From the NCBI RefSeq assembly GCF_030929615.1, contig NZ_JAVFVU010000002.1, forward strand, positions 1-64,000: a stretch of 64,000 nt of DNA, in the 5' to 3' direction. This document shows, one piece after another, positions 26,193-35,168 of this stretch. Each line of letters opens with the position of its first letter. Positions within the stretch are counted from its first letter, which is position 1. Source of the stretch: Dyadobacter sp. LHD-138. Lineage in GTDB: Bacteria > Bacteroidota > Bacteroidia > Cytophagales > Spirosomataceae. Under the pieces are notes generated by a model, which worked only from the letters and a program-made list of their open reading frames with translations, ran no database searches and was not told the DNA's origin. The position numbers and the translations under genes are program-made.

Positions 26193-26261
26193 CGTCAATT
26201 AATTGACGGAGAAATTGCATATCGACATCGTTATCAGTAAAATTGTCTTTATGCAATTTCT
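26193..26261. repeat. Perfect palindrome and 12 bp stem between the acidic protein and the M14 peptidase
   Basis: CGTCAATTAATTGACG at 26193-26208 is a perfect 16 bp palindrome just after the stop codon. AGAAATTGCATA at 26210-26221 pairs exactly with TATGCAATTTCT at 26250-26261 around a 28 nt loop, ending 9 nt before the peptidase start. The first may be a protein-binding site; the second could act as terminator or leader hairpin. Confidence 0.6.
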
Positions 26262-26270
26262 TAAATACCT

Positions 26271-28004
26271 ATGCAAAAACTCCTGTCAGCCCTTTTCTTA
26301 TGTATATCCACACTCGCAGCGGCACAATATGAAACCCGTTTTGAAAAAAGCGGAGGAAAAGAGACACCAACCTATCAGGAAGGAATAGCCTACTACAAAC
26401 TCCTGGCTAAAAATTTTCCACAAATCCAGTTTAGTACAAAAGGCCCTACGGATAGTGGAGAACCACTTAGTCTGGTACTTTATTCCAAAAACAAAACCTT
26501 TGATATTAAGAAGTTGAAGGCGCAGGGTAAGGCGGTCTATCTAATCAACAACGCCATACATCCCGGCGAACCCGACGGTGTGGACGCATCCATGTTATTA
26601 CTTCGCGATATTGCGCTGCATCCTGAAAAATTCCCTGAACTTGACAGCGTTGTTATTGCCATCATTCCATTTTACAACATTGGCGGGGCTTTAAACCGCA
26701 ACAGCACGACCCGGACAAATCAGGACGGTCCACTGGCATACGGATTTCGTGGCAATGCGCGAAACTTCGACCTGAACCGTGATTTCATTAAGAATGACAC
26801 GAAAAATGCCCGAAGTTTTGCGGCGATTTTCCACGAGCTCGATCCGGACCTTTTCGCCGATACCCATGTGAGCAATGGCGCGGATTACCAGTATATCATG
26901 ACGCTCGATTATGCGCAGCAAGACAAACTGGGCGGTTCCCTGGGAAAATTCCACAAGGAAACCTTTCTTCCTTTTATGTATAAATTTTTGAAAGAAGCAG
27001 GTTTTGAAGCGACCCCCTACGTGAATTCCTGGGGACAAACACCGGATAAAGGATTTGTTCAGTTCCCTGACTGGCCGAGGTATTCAACGGGTTATGCGGC
27101 ACTTTTTCATACCATTGGTGTGATGACCGAAACACACATGCTGAAACCTTATGACCAACGTGTAAAAGCGACTTATGCCTATTTGCACGGTAATTTAAAA
27201 GTAATGGCGCAGTACCGCAACCCCTTGCTGCAAATGCGAAAAGAGACGAAGGAAGCCGTAAAAACGCAGGAAAAATTCGCGATTACCTGGCAAAACAATA
27301 AGGAGAAATTTACAGAAATTGATTTCAAGGGTTTTGAGCCGGAATATTTCCCCAGCAAAGTCAGCGGTCAAGATCGGCTGCATTACAACCGGGTAAAACC
27401 ACTCAATAAAAAAGTTCCGTTTTACGATACGTATGAACCGCTGGAAGTCGTCACAAAACCAGCAGCTTACATCATTCCCCAAGGCTGGTTTAACATCATT
27501 GCGCTGTTGAAACTAAATCAGGTTCAGATGACGCAAATGGACAAAGATGAAGAACGTGAGGTTGAAGTCTATTACATCCAAAGTTATGACGCGCCCAAAC
27601 AACCCTTCGAAGGACATTACTGGCATACCAATACCGAACTGCGAACCGAAAATAAAAAGCTGAAATTCCGAAAAGGAGACTGGTATATTCCGGTTAATCA
27701 ATGGACAAACCGCTACATTGTTGAAACCCTGGAACCCAAAGCGGTTGATTCCTTTTTCAAATGGAATTTCTTTGATACGATCCTTCAGGCGAAAGAAGGT
27801 TATTCGGCTTATGTTTTTGAAGACCTGGCTGCGGAAATTTTAAGTAAATCTCCCGAGCTGCAAAAGTCTCTGGAAGAGAAGAGAAAAGCAGACGAGACTT
27901 TTGCAAAAAGCGGTGATGCGCAGCTTCGCTTTATCTATGAAAATTCACCTTATCGTGAAAATGAATATTTAAGATATCCGGTATTCCGGGTTTTGGAAAA
28001 ATAA
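26271..28004 (+). CDS. M14-family zinc metallocarboxypeptidase, secreted
   Basis: A 577-residue exported peptidase with a signal peptide ending near LAAAQ. The zinc ligands of the M14 fold are visible: His97 and Glu100 in AIHPGEPDG, and His199 in ADTHVSNG. GNARNFDLNRDF is the substrate carboxylate-binding stretch, and Glu287 in MTETHM is the expected general base. Such proteins trim amino acids from peptides in the periplasm or outside. The catalytic domain fills the first 320 residues; the remaining 250 form a second domain that I cannot name. It stands alone on the plus strand, converging on the PmoA-like gene across a strong hairpin. Confidence 0.85.
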   Translation: MQKLLSALFLCISTLAAAQYETRFEKSGGKETPTYQEGIAYYKLLAKNFPQIQFSTKGPTDSGEPLSLVLYSKNKTFDIKKLKAQGKAVYLINNAIHPGEPDGVDASMLLLRDIALHPEKFPELDSVVIAIIPFYNIGGALNRNSTTRTNQDGPLAYGFRGNARNFDLNRDFIKNDTKNARSFAAIFHELDPDLFADTHVSNGADYQYIMTLDYAQQDKLGGSLGKFHKETFLPFMYKFLKEAGFEATPYVNSWGQTPDKGFVQFPDWPRYSTGYAALFHTIGVMTETHMLKPYDQRVKATYAYLHGNLKVMAQYRNPLLQMRKETKEAVKTQEKFAITWQNNKEKFTEIDFKGFEPEYFPSKVSGQDRLHYNRVKPLNKKVPFYDTYEPLEVVTKPAAYIIPQGWFNIIALLKLNQVQMTQMDKDEEREVEVYYIQSYDAPKQPFEGHYWHTNTELRTENKKLKFRKGDWYIPVNQWTNRYIVETLEPKAVDSFFKWNFFDTILQAKEGYSAYVFEDLAAEILSKSPELQKSLEEKRKADETFAKSGDAQLRFIYENSPYRENEYLRYPVFRVLEK

Positions 28005-28013
28005 TCCGGCAAA

Positions 28014-28081
28014 AAACCAAAAAAATCGCCGCCTGTTTTACTGCCCTACGACCTAACGTCGGGCGTAAAAACAGGCGGCGA
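28014..28081. terminator. Hairpin terminator between convergent genes
   Basis: Arms starting TCGCCGCCTGTTTTA at 28026 and ending AACAGGCGGCGA at 28081 form a long, GC-rich stem with a small internal mismatch. On the minus strand it is followed by a run of T residues (28014-28025), so it fits best as terminator of the PmoA-side transcript, though it may also stop the peptidase transcript. Confidence 0.75.
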
Positions 28082-28138
28082 AATATTTTCATGTGCTTGG
28101 CTGCGTCATAAAAAATACGCGCAGCTAACGTCTCTATA

Positions 28139-29176
28139 TCATTTTACTTTGGCAAAATCTGCTGCAATGGTATTCAGAGAAGCATCCGAAAGGTGTTCTG
28201 ATGCAACAACCAGTCTATAACGGAAGGTTGTCGATTCTCCCTTTTTCAATTTAAAGTTTAACACTTCTTTTCCATCCGTAAAAGCTTTCTGCCCAAGCGG
28301 ATTCACCGCGAACAAACCATAACCTCTTGCGTGAAAATAAGCTGGATAACCAACGTTTTTTGGATGATCGACAATAGCAATGCTGATCTTTTCATCTTTG
28401 ATTTTTCCCGTCAGGTTACACCAGGTAGCTCTTTTGGCCCAAACGGCTTCACCTTCTACGCCGTTGCTGTTGCGGTAATTCCCCGTAATTCCTTCGTTAT
28501 TCAAGGAAGGAACTTTGGTGGCAATACCGGCAGCATCTGTGAAAATCTCCGGCTTGGTCGACGGAAGTTCCAGCTCACGGGCAACGCGGATTGCAAACAT
28601 CCCGTCCTTGATGTCCGGCATGGCAACGTCACCGTTAACAGCCGTCAAAGTGGTAATGCGGTCAACAGTCCGGTTATTACCTTTGCCGCTGAAAACATAG
28701 GTTGTTTTCTCCTGCAAAGTCAGTTTTCCGTCTTTATCGATCCAGTCGGCCGTTACAGCAAGCTCACCTTTATCCTTTCCACCTTTGATGGAAGTAATTC
28801 CCGTGTGTTTGATGGTTCCGTAAGCACGTTTGGCGTGATCAACAGCATCAGAATTATTCCAGTAATCGTTTCCGTTTACATCTTCATAATTGAGCCAGAC
28901 GCCTACGTGGTGCGGGTGATCCACACGCTCACCCGGACGAGGATCCAGCGGCCAGCCACGCGTTACCAGCGTACCTTTTGCGGTCATAACCGGATAAAGC
29001 ACGGCTTTTTTCAAAACATCTTCACCCGGATAGAAATAAGACGTGAATGGTTTTCCATCAATGCTTACTTCCACTTTTTTGTCTTTTTTATTATCGACCA
29101 GGTCCACTTTCTGAGCCTGCACCAATCCGGTCATTGCCAAAGAAAAAGCAGCAATTGCTATGCTGGTATGTTTCAC
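28139..29176 (-). CDS. PmoA-like (DUF6807) secreted protein
   Basis: A 345-residue exported protein (signal peptide ending near GLVQAQ) of the DUF6807 group, often labelled PmoA-like in Bacteroidota and Planctomycetes. Typical blocks are KPFTSYFYPGE, PHHVGVWLNYEDVNG and AIVDHPKNVGYPAYFHARGYGLFA (the last read in pieces). Function is not established; the family regularly sits beside Gfo/Idh/MocA oxidoreductases and DUF1080 proteins, as here. That suggests a part in handling oxidised sugars, by binding or by catalysis. A 150 bp inverted-repeat element separates it from the oxidoreductase gene, so its transcription may have been rewired. Confidence 0.75.
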   Translation of the reverse strand: MKHTSIAIAAFSLAMTGLVQAQKVDLVDNKKDKKVEVSIDGKPFTSYFYPGEDVLKKAVLYPVMTAKGTLVTRGWPLDPRPGERVDHPHHVGVWLNYEDVNGNDYWNNSDAVDHAKRAYGTIKHTGITSIKGGKDKGELAVTADWIDKDGKLTLQEKTTYVFSGKGNNRTVDRITTLTAVNGDVAMPDIKDGMFAIRVARELELPSTKPEIFTDAAGIATKVPSLNNEGITGNYRNSNGVEGEAVWAKRATWCNLTGKIKDEKISIAIVDHPKNVGYPAYFHARGYGLFAVNPLGQKAFTDGKEVLNFKLKKGESTTFRYRLVVASEHLSDASLNTIAADFAKVK

Positions 29177-29195
29177 TTGTGTTTCGGTTTAAGGG

Positions 29196-29345
29196 TTAAA
29201 CGCAGAGGTATGGGGAGTTTTGCACGGAGTTTCGCTGAGATAATCGCAATAGCTAATTGCCAACAGCTACCTAATTATAAAATAAAACGCTGTGTGACTC
29301 TGCGTCAAACCGCGCGGCGTCCGCTCCCCTTACCTCTGCGTTTAA
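29196..29345. mobile_element. MITE-like element with 22 bp terminal inverted repeats
   Basis: The ends at 29196-29217 and 29324-29345 are inverted copies matching at 21 of 22 positions. The left end begins TTAAACGCAGAGGTA and the right end finishes TACCTCTGCGTTTAA. The 106 bp interior contains no coding frame of note. The element fills most of the gap between the oxidoreductase and PmoA-like genes, and both outer ends read TTAA, which may be part of the repeat or a target-site signature. Similar CGCAGAGG-type repeats occur in many bacterial genomes as far as I recall. No transposase is in the window. Confidence 0.65.
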
Positions 29346-29351
29346 AATAAT

Positions 29352-30692
29352 TTAACTTAGAATGATATCGCTTTTCTTTGAATCCCAGGTTACTTTTTTA
29401 CCGGTATGCAAAGCTTGCGTTGACATAATGTTTGCCACAGAGTGGTTAAATCCGGCACGCGCAGGAGCATTTGGCTGCTTGCGGCTGCGAATACATTCCA
29501 TCCAGTTGCGCATGTGAAGTGAAGTCATCGGATCAGATCCTGTGTTGGCGTCGGTAGCAATTTTATCTCCTGCTTTTAGTGACATTTCAGGTAATAAATT
29601 GGCCTTCATACCCATTGCCTCAGCAGCTTTGGCTGTAAGCCCGCCTTCCGAAGTAATTTTGTTGGTATCAAGGTTAATCATACCGCCATTTGAGTAGTAA
29701 TATTCTTTCACGTCTCCGGCTGCCTGGTGCATGCGTGCCGAGTAAATTACCTGGAAACCTTTATCCGGGTTATCAAAAGGACCGTAATCGAAGGTTGCAG
29801 AGAAAGTATCCGCGTTTACACGGCCGTCTTTCCAAACATAAACCCCTCCGTTTGCGACTACGCTGCGTGGCGCTTCCAATCCGGAAAACCAGTGAACTGT
29901 ATCAATCTGGTGCGACATCCACTGTCCCGGAAGCCCCGATGAATAAGGGTAAAACAACCGGTATTCAAGATAATGGCGTGGATTCCATTCTGTTTTTGGG
30001 CGGTTCATCAGGAAACGATCCCAGTCTGTATCTTCTTTTCTGATCTGGGCAACCAGGTCAGGACGTCTCCAACGGCCAGGCTGGTTTACATTCCAAGTCA
30101 TTTCCACCATTGAAATATCCCCAAATTTACCTGATCTGATAAAGTCATTGGCCGCATGGTAGTTCGGCGCGCTACGACGCTGAGATCCCACCTGAACAAT
30201 TTGCTTCGAAGCTTCAACGGTTTTCAATGCCAGTTTACCATCGGCCAAAGATTCGGCGAAAGGTTTTTCAACATACACATCACGACCGGATTTCACGGCT
30301 TCAACGCAATGCAGCGCATGCTGAAAATCAGCAGTACTGATAATAACCGCGTCAACATCCTTACGCACCAATAATTCTTCGTTATTACGTGCCTTTACAA
30401 ATTCGCTGGCAGACCAGCCTTTTCCTTTTATAAACTTTTCAGCTTCGTCACGGCGACGGTTCCATAGATCGGAAACGCCCATAAACTCGAAATTCAATTC
30501 CTTGGAATGCTCAGCAAAACTTGGCGCCAATGAGCTGCGGAAACGATCGGAAAAACCAATAATTCCTACACGAACACGGTCGTTTGCACCTAAAATGCGA
30601 CGATAACTTGACGCATTAACCGAGTTAACACTTACTGCAACTCCGGCAGAAGCCAAAGCGGCCTTTTTGATAAAATCTCTTCTACTGGTCAT
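29352..30692 (-). CDS. Gfo/Idh/MocA-family oxidoreductase, Tat-exported
   Basis: A 446-residue NAD(P)-dependent sugar oxidoreductase. The N-terminus is a clear twin-arginine signal (SRRDFIKK at 3-10, then AALASAGVAVS), so the folded, cofactor-loaded enzyme is exported to the periplasm. The Rossmann segment VGIIGFSDR at about 42-50 is slightly unusual for the family. EKPF at 142-145 is the standard lysine motif. Neighbours encode a DUF1080 protein, a sugar isomerase/epimerase and a PmoA-like protein. In Bacteroidota such a set oxidises the C3 hydroxyl of glycosides so that the glycosidic bond can be cleaved by elimination. I infer that role here; the exact sugar is unknown. Confidence 0.88.
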   Translation of the reverse strand: MTSRRDFIKKAALASAGVAVSVNSVNASSYRRILGANDRVRVGIIGFSDRFRSSLAPSFAEHSKELNFEFMGVSDLWNRRRDEAEKFIKGKGWSASEFVKARNNEELLVRKDVDAVIISTADFQHALHCVEAVKSGRDVYVEKPFAESLADGKLALKTVEASKQIVQVGSQRRSAPNYHAANDFIRSGKFGDISMVEMTWNVNQPGRWRRPDLVAQIRKEDTDWDRFLMNRPKTEWNPRHYLEYRLFYPYSSGLPGQWMSHQIDTVHWFSGLEAPRSVVANGGVYVWKDGRVNADTFSATFDYGPFDNPDKGFQVIYSARMHQAAGDVKEYYYSNGGMINLDTNKITSEGGLTAKAAEAMGMKANLLPEMSLKAGDKIATDANTGSDPMTSLHMRNWMECIRSRKQPNAPARAGFNHSVANIMSTQALHTGKKVTWDSKKSDIILS

Positions 30693-30723
30693 GATTATAA
30701 ATGAAAATTTGTAAGATTTTAAA

Positions 30724-32100
30724 CTATTTACTCAACACTTTAACTTTAAGACTACGGAAAGAAACATTATCTCCGTGATCCTGTAAGAGAAGATAGCCTT
30801 TTTCGGAAAGGCCAAAACCTTCAAAGTTTTTGAACTTCGACCCTGCTACCAAGTCCTTAAAAGACTGCGATCCCCGAACATACTCTACAACTTTGTGATT
30901 ATTTAAAAAATGCTGCACAGTTCCGTCAGGATTTACGACAATGCGTCCCAAATTCCATTCCCCGATTTTTTTAACGGCACCATTTGGCTTCTCAGAAGTG
31001 ATAATATCGTAAAGGGAAGCGATGGTGCGGTTGCCATTTTTACCCATTTTTGCATCCGGATGTTTGGCATCATCAAGCACCTGAAATTCCAGTCCAACAC
31101 CTGATTTTCCGTTTGAATTAAATTTCTTATCGACAAAATATTTCACGCCGCTATTGGCTCCCTCAGTCAATTTAAACTGAAACTGGTATTCGAAAGCCGG
31201 GCCGTAAAGCTGTTTGGTAACAATGTCATTTCCCGTTTCTGATCCATCCGATTTTGCGATCGTGATCGTACCATCATTGTAAGTCCAGCGTTTCGTCGGA
31301 AATTCCGCGCCACTGTATGACTGCCACTGTTCCACTGATTTTCCATCATAAAGCAATTGCCAGCCCTGTGCTTTCTCTGCATCCGTAAGTGTATTCGGAA
31401 TCAGGTTCACGATACGAATCTTGGTTTTGGGACTTGGTTTCAGGTTCGTTGTTTTGATCCGAACGTTTTTCCAGCTTACCTGCGTGCCTTCCAGACTTTT
31501 GTCCTTATTTCCGATCCCATGTACCTGCAAGCAAATAAATCCACTCGGCGTCATGTCATCCACCACATCTGCAACCGGAATCCCATTCACAAAAGTGCGG
31601 ATCGAATTTCCAATTGCTTCCACGCGGTACTTGTTCCAGGCCTCTTTTTTGAAAGCTTTTTTCGCGTCCGGATTTATATCCAGAGAATACAACCACCCCC
31701 GGCGCGCCTCATCATATAATCCGCCCGACCAGGCCCGGTCACTCGGGTCAATTTCTACCTGGTAACCATGTACCCGTCCGTTTTGATAATCAGGTGTTGA
31801 AAGGCTTCTGATCTGGATACCTGAATTCAGTTTATTATCCACTTTGACATCACATTCAAAAATAAAATCGCCGTAGTTTTTTTCAGTGGTTAGAAACGAG
31901 TTCGGCGTGTCCAATACCGAAGTCCCGACAATCGCGCCGTCTTTTACTTCATACTTCGCTTTTCCGTTCAGTTGTTTCCAGCCCGAAAGGTCTTTTCCAT
32001 TAAACAAATCCTGCCATCCGTCTTTGGATTTTTGTGCGTTGGCGGTGAAAAAAACATTAGCCAGAAGCATTGCTGTCAGGCAAACTTTCAATTTATTCAT
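30724..32100 (-). CDS. Secreted protein with two DUF1080 (3-keto-disaccharide hydrolase) domains
   Basis: A 458-residue exported protein (signal ending near FTANAQ) with two DUF1080 beta-sandwich domains in tandem. The first, about 27-220, begins GWQDLFNGKDLSGW and includes NSGIQIRS and GYQVEIDP. The second, about 245-455, begins GWQLLYDGKSVEQW and includes NSGVKYFVD and GLEFQVLDD. The family cleaves 3-keto-glycosides or binds glycans as a lectin-like fold. Most members have one copy; two may mean one catalytic and one binding domain, or two specificities. It lies 31 bp upstream of the oxidoreductase gene in the same direction. Location is probably periplasmic. Confidence 0.85.
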   Translation of the reverse strand: MNKLKVCLTAMLLANVFFTANAQKSKDGWQDLFNGKDLSGWKQLNGKAKYEVKDGAIVGTSVLDTPNSFLTTEKNYGDFIFECDVKVDNKLNSGIQIRSLSTPDYQNGRVHGYQVEIDPSDRAWSGGLYDEARRGWLYSLDINPDAKKAFKKEAWNKYRVEAIGNSIRTFVNGIPVADVVDDMTPSGFICLQVHGIGNKDKSLEGTQVSWKNVRIKTTNLKPSPKTKIRIVNLIPNTLTDAEKAQGWQLLYDGKSVEQWQSYSGAEFPTKRWTYNDGTITIAKSDGSETGNDIVTKQLYGPAFEYQFQFKLTEGANSGVKYFVDKKFNSNGKSGVGLEFQVLDDAKHPDAKMGKNGNRTIASLYDIITSEKPNGAVKKIGEWNLGRIVVNPDGTVQHFLNNHKVVEYVRGSQSFKDLVAGSKFKNFEGFGLSEKGYLLLQDHGDNVSFRSLKVKVLSK

Positions 32101-32138
32101 TGTTGCTTTTACAATTTTTGTTAATCATTTGAAACGGC

Positions 32139-32172
32139 GAGGAGACTAAAATGTGATTATTTTAGTCTCCTC
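32139..32172 (-). terminator. Hairpin between the isomerase and DUF1080 genes
   Basis: GAGGAGACTAAAA at 32139-32151 pairs perfectly with TTTTAGTCTCCTC at 32160-32172, a 13 bp stem with an 8 nt loop. There is no strong T run beyond it, so it may be a partial terminator or an mRNA-stabilising hairpin rather than a full stop. Confidence 0.55.
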
Positions 32173-32275
32173 AATACATAACGATATTTTTGGGCTATTA
32201 CCCTTACAAAATCATTGCCAGATGACCTGGATAAGAAATATTATTTCGATGCTGAATTATAAAATAACCTTTCTT

Positions 32276-33193
32276 TTACCCCAACGGATACTTCAACGTT
32301 TCCGTGATATATTTCTTATTAATCTGCGCACAAATCAACGGTGATTTTTCCGGATCAGGCACACCGTCCAGTTCAACAACAGCCCACCCTTTAAACTTAA
32401 TTTTGTTGAGTGATTCAAATACCGCCGGAACATTCACACGTCCTTGCCCCAACTCGACAAACTTGTAGCCGCTTTTGGTTTCAGCCGGTTTTGTGTCCTT
32501 CAAATGAAGGGAATGGATCATGTCCTTGTATTTGACAATGGCATCCTGAGGTTCTCCCCCGCCCTGCTTATAGTGCGCAATATCCAAAAGCAACTTAATA
32601 TACCTTGGATCCATCGCCTGCACAATCACATCCACCTCTTCCGGCGTTTCGCCCAGCTGATTCATGTGGTTATGATAAACGGCCTGTACTCCCAAATCAG
32701 CCGTTTGCTTACCAATTTCATTCATCACCTTTGCCAGTTTTTTTAATTCCTCCACCGACGGCGCCCGGTCTTTCGGACGTAAACTATTTGTTAGCTGCAA
32801 AGCACTTCCGCCCAATGCCTTTACAAAACTGGCGTGCGCAACATGGGTATCCACGGTGCTTTCAAATTTGGCAGGATCAATTTCTACGTTACCACTTGAA
32901 AACATGCATAGGGTCAGATGATTTTTCACAAGCGCATCCCTCAGCTCGGACACCTTATTGCGGTAGGGCCCAAAAGTGTTGGCCCTCAGCTGAATTCCTT
33001 TGAACCCAAGCCCCGACAGATCCGCCATGGCCTGCTCATCTTTTCCGCCCCAGGTAATGGCGGAATATCCGATCTTCACATCGCCCTTTTTCAAAAGCGT
33101 TTCTGCCCAGGCAGAAGATGTCAGAAGCGCTGCGGCGCCCAGTGAAAAATTACGTAGAAAAAGTCTTCTGTCTGCGGCTTCAATTGTTTTCAT
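32276..33193 (-). CDS. Tat-exported sugar phosphate isomerase/epimerase-type TIM barrel protein
   Basis: The protein belongs to the xylose-isomerase-like TIM barrel superfamily (AP endonuclease 2 fold). The ATG at 33193 gives 305 residues; a TTG at 33211 would only add six. The N-terminus has RRLFLRN followed by a hydrophobic stretch, a Tat-type signal, which makes the protein periplasmic. Barrel motifs include LGFKGIQLRAN, VQAVYHNHMNQ with metal-binding His, LLLDIAHY with Asp, and VVELDGVPD near the end. In 3-keto-glycoside loci such proteins act on the keto-sugar (elimination, hydration or epimerisation). The neighbouring Tat-exported oxidoreductase supports that role. Confidence 0.82.
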   Translation of the reverse strand: MKTIEAADRRLFLRNFSLGAAALLTSSAWAETLLKKGDVKIGYSAITWGGKDEQAMADLSGLGFKGIQLRANTFGPYRNKVSELRDALVKNHLTLCMFSSGNVEIDPAKFESTVDTHVAHASFVKALGGSALQLTNSLRPKDRAPSVEELKKLAKVMNEIGKQTADLGVQAVYHNHMNQLGETPEEVDVIVQAMDPRYIKLLLDIAHYKQGGGEPQDAIVKYKDMIHSLHLKDTKPAETKSGYKFVELGQGRVNVPAVFESLNKIKFKGWAVVELDGVPDPEKSPLICAQINKKYITETLKYPLG

Positions 33194-33254
33194 AGTTGTC
33201 TTTTTAGGCAAGGTTCAGAAAAATTGTATCACTTTTTTACAAGACGAATATAAT

Positions 33255-33288
33255 GCAGAAAAGCCCCCGAAACCGGGAGCTTTTCTGC
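33255..33288 (-). terminator. Hairpin after the SusD gene
   Basis: GCAGAAAAGCCCCCG pairs with CGGGAGCTTTTCTGC (one mismatch), a stem of 15 positions between the SusD stop at 33311 and the isomerase start at 33193. It probably limits read-through from the SusC/SusD pair into the enzyme genes, although there is no T run beyond the stem. Confidence 0.6.
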
Positions 33289-33310
33289 ATGTACTAATTC
33301 ATTCGTCACC

Positions 33311-35146
33311 TCACTTTCCGGCGATGGAAGTAAGCGGCGGAATATTATTTTCGTATCCCTTGTATCCCTTGTTTTGATTAATAACTCCCTGGGTATTCCC
33401 TTGAATCGTTGCCGACGGTATAGGCCAGAGCACATGATAAGGGCTCATTGTATATTCATCTCCGTGACGTGTTTTTACGCCTTTATTGTAAAAATTGCTC
33501 TTTTCCATGATACGGTCATAGAAAAAATTGTTGTCAGAAAAATTTTCCAAACTATACGTTTTTCCGTTATACGCTGCTTTGCCCGTTTGAGCCAAAATGT
33601 ATGCGATACGGGTAAGTTCAGTTTTCCTTGGTTCCTCGTAGTAAAGTTCGCGGGCTCTTTCATCCAGAATTGTACCGATCGTAATTTTGCCGTCTGTAAT
33701 GGGTGCACATGCGGCTCTTGTGCGAACAGCGTTGATATCCTTCGCGGCATTGACAAGGTCACCTTTCCAAAAATAGGCCTCTGCACGCAATAAATGCGTT
33801 TCCGCCAATCTGAAAACATACCAGTCCGTGTGCCCGCCAGCCGCCTGAACACGCTCCGGATCAGCCACATATAGCTTATAATGCGGCCAGTCGAACCAGC
33901 AACGAATGGTATCAATCGTCAATAGAGCCCCTGCATCTGTACGCAAACGAAGATTTTTACCATAATCGCGATCACCTGCTTTAATGGACGGATTATTGTA
34001 AATCAAATCCTGCATTCTCATCCAATTGCCCGGCGCGTGGCGAAGATCGTTTTTATCATCCCAAACGCTATGCGTGGAATACCAGGTCGGTCTTAATCGT
34101 CCAATACCCCTTCCATACTTATTAACCTGATCAAACTCGATGCCATAAGTATCAATTGTCCCTCTGTTGCCAGATGGCGTATTGATATTATTATGCCAAA
34201 ACGGAACACCATTTCGCATACTTTGAATCCCGCCATCGAAGTTTCCATCAATTAAAAGGCGGTCAATGACCAAAAGTAAAGCTTCTGTATTTACACTGGC
34301 GGCCTTGTTTTCAGGACGGTGCATATCCCAAATTACGTTTTTGGTTGCATCACTCGCATGAACCCCAAAGCGATTTGTCATTAACCTATGTGTCCCGCCA
34401 TCAATAACATTGTTTGCAGATTTTACTGCATCGTCAAACAAGCCTAATGAAAGGTTTACCTTGGTCAAAAGGTGACTGACTGCTCCCCTGTTAACCATTC
34501 CCTTATCCACGATAACAGGTACCCATTTCTCTGCAAACTCCAAATCTTCCTTCATTTTCTTGAGAATTACTTCTCTTTTGGTAGACTGAAAATCAAGCTT
34601 GGCTTCCACCACTTCGTCAAGAATAAGTGGTACGTCGCCAAACTGATTTACAAGCCGGTAATACCGGAATGCCCGGTGAAAATAAGCAGTGCCCAGAAGT
34701 TCATTTCTTTCTTGCTCATTTTTGTAAGTCGGCTCATCAATACGGGAAATGGCCACATTTGCATATTTTATTCCTTTGTAACCCTCCAGCCAAAACCACC
34801 CGATTCTGTTATAATCTGCACTGTTAAGCTGCGCATCCGGCGTGATCTGAAGGTTCATATTCTGCGCTGGTCCGGATTTGTCGGTAGTTCCCTCGACGGC
34901 TATGTCCGAAAATATACTCTCTGTGAGAATTGGGGGATTGTCGCCGTACCACTCATATCGCATGTTACGCTCGCAGGCTATAAGTGTCGCCCGTAATCCA
35001 GCCGGATCACCAAAAGTATTTTCCGGCGCAAAAAACGAAAGTGGTTTGGGTTTCAGCCTGGCCTCGTCACAGCCGACAAGTGTTGTCATCAGCACGCATA
35101 CACCCATCAGAAGCTTTTTGCCCGTATTTTGATATCTATGTTTCAT
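33311..35146 (-). CDS. RagB/SusD-family outer-membrane lipoprotein
   Basis: SusD-like lipoproteins capture glycans at the cell surface and cap the SusC channel. The 611-residue precursor has a lipobox ending in TLVGC with the acylated cysteine at about 26. TPR-like helices follow, with [34 protein letters not shown] and DVPLILDEV. Near the C-terminus are [32 protein letters not shown] and [16 protein letters not shown], the standard family end. It lies 22 bp downstream of its SusC partner. The ligand is unknown; neighbouring enzymes suggest a glycoside handled by the 3-keto route. Confidence 0.93.
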   Translation of the reverse strand: MKHRYQNTGKKLLMGVCVLMTTLVGCDEARLKPKPLSFFAPENTFGDPAGLRATLIACERNMRYEWYGDNPPILTESIFSDIAVEGTTDKSGPAQNMNLQITPDAQLNSADYNRIGWFWLEGYKGIKYANVAISRIDEPTYKNEQERNELLGTAYFHRAFRYYRLVNQFGDVPLILDEVVEAKLDFQSTKREVILKKMKEDLEFAEKWVPVIVDKGMVNRGAVSHLLTKVNLSLGLFDDAVKSANNVIDGGTHRLMTNRFGVHASDATKNVIWDMHRPENKAASVNTEALLLVIDRLLIDGNFDGGIQSMRNGVPFWHNNINTPSGNRGTIDTYGIEFDQVNKYGRGIGRLRPTWYSTHSVWDDKNDLRHAPGNWMRMQDLIYNNPSIKAGDRDYGKNLRLRTDAGALLTIDTIRCWFDWPHYKLYVADPERVQAAGGHTDWYVFRLAETHLLRAEAYFWKGDLVNAAKDINAVRTRAACAPITDGKITIGTILDERARELYYEEPRKTELTRIAYILAQTGKAAYNGKTYSLENFSDNNFFYDRIMEKSNFYNKGVKTRHGDEYTMSPYHVLWPIPSATIQGNTQGVINQNKGYKGYENNIPPLTSIAGK

Positions 35147-35168
35147 AATTTTTATCGCTTATATTTTG

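Noticed and set aside
28331..29350. Plus-strand open frame of 339 codons
   Set aside because: It lies antisense to the PmoA-like gene, matches no family I recognise, and runs through the MITE-like element; a shadow of the real gene.
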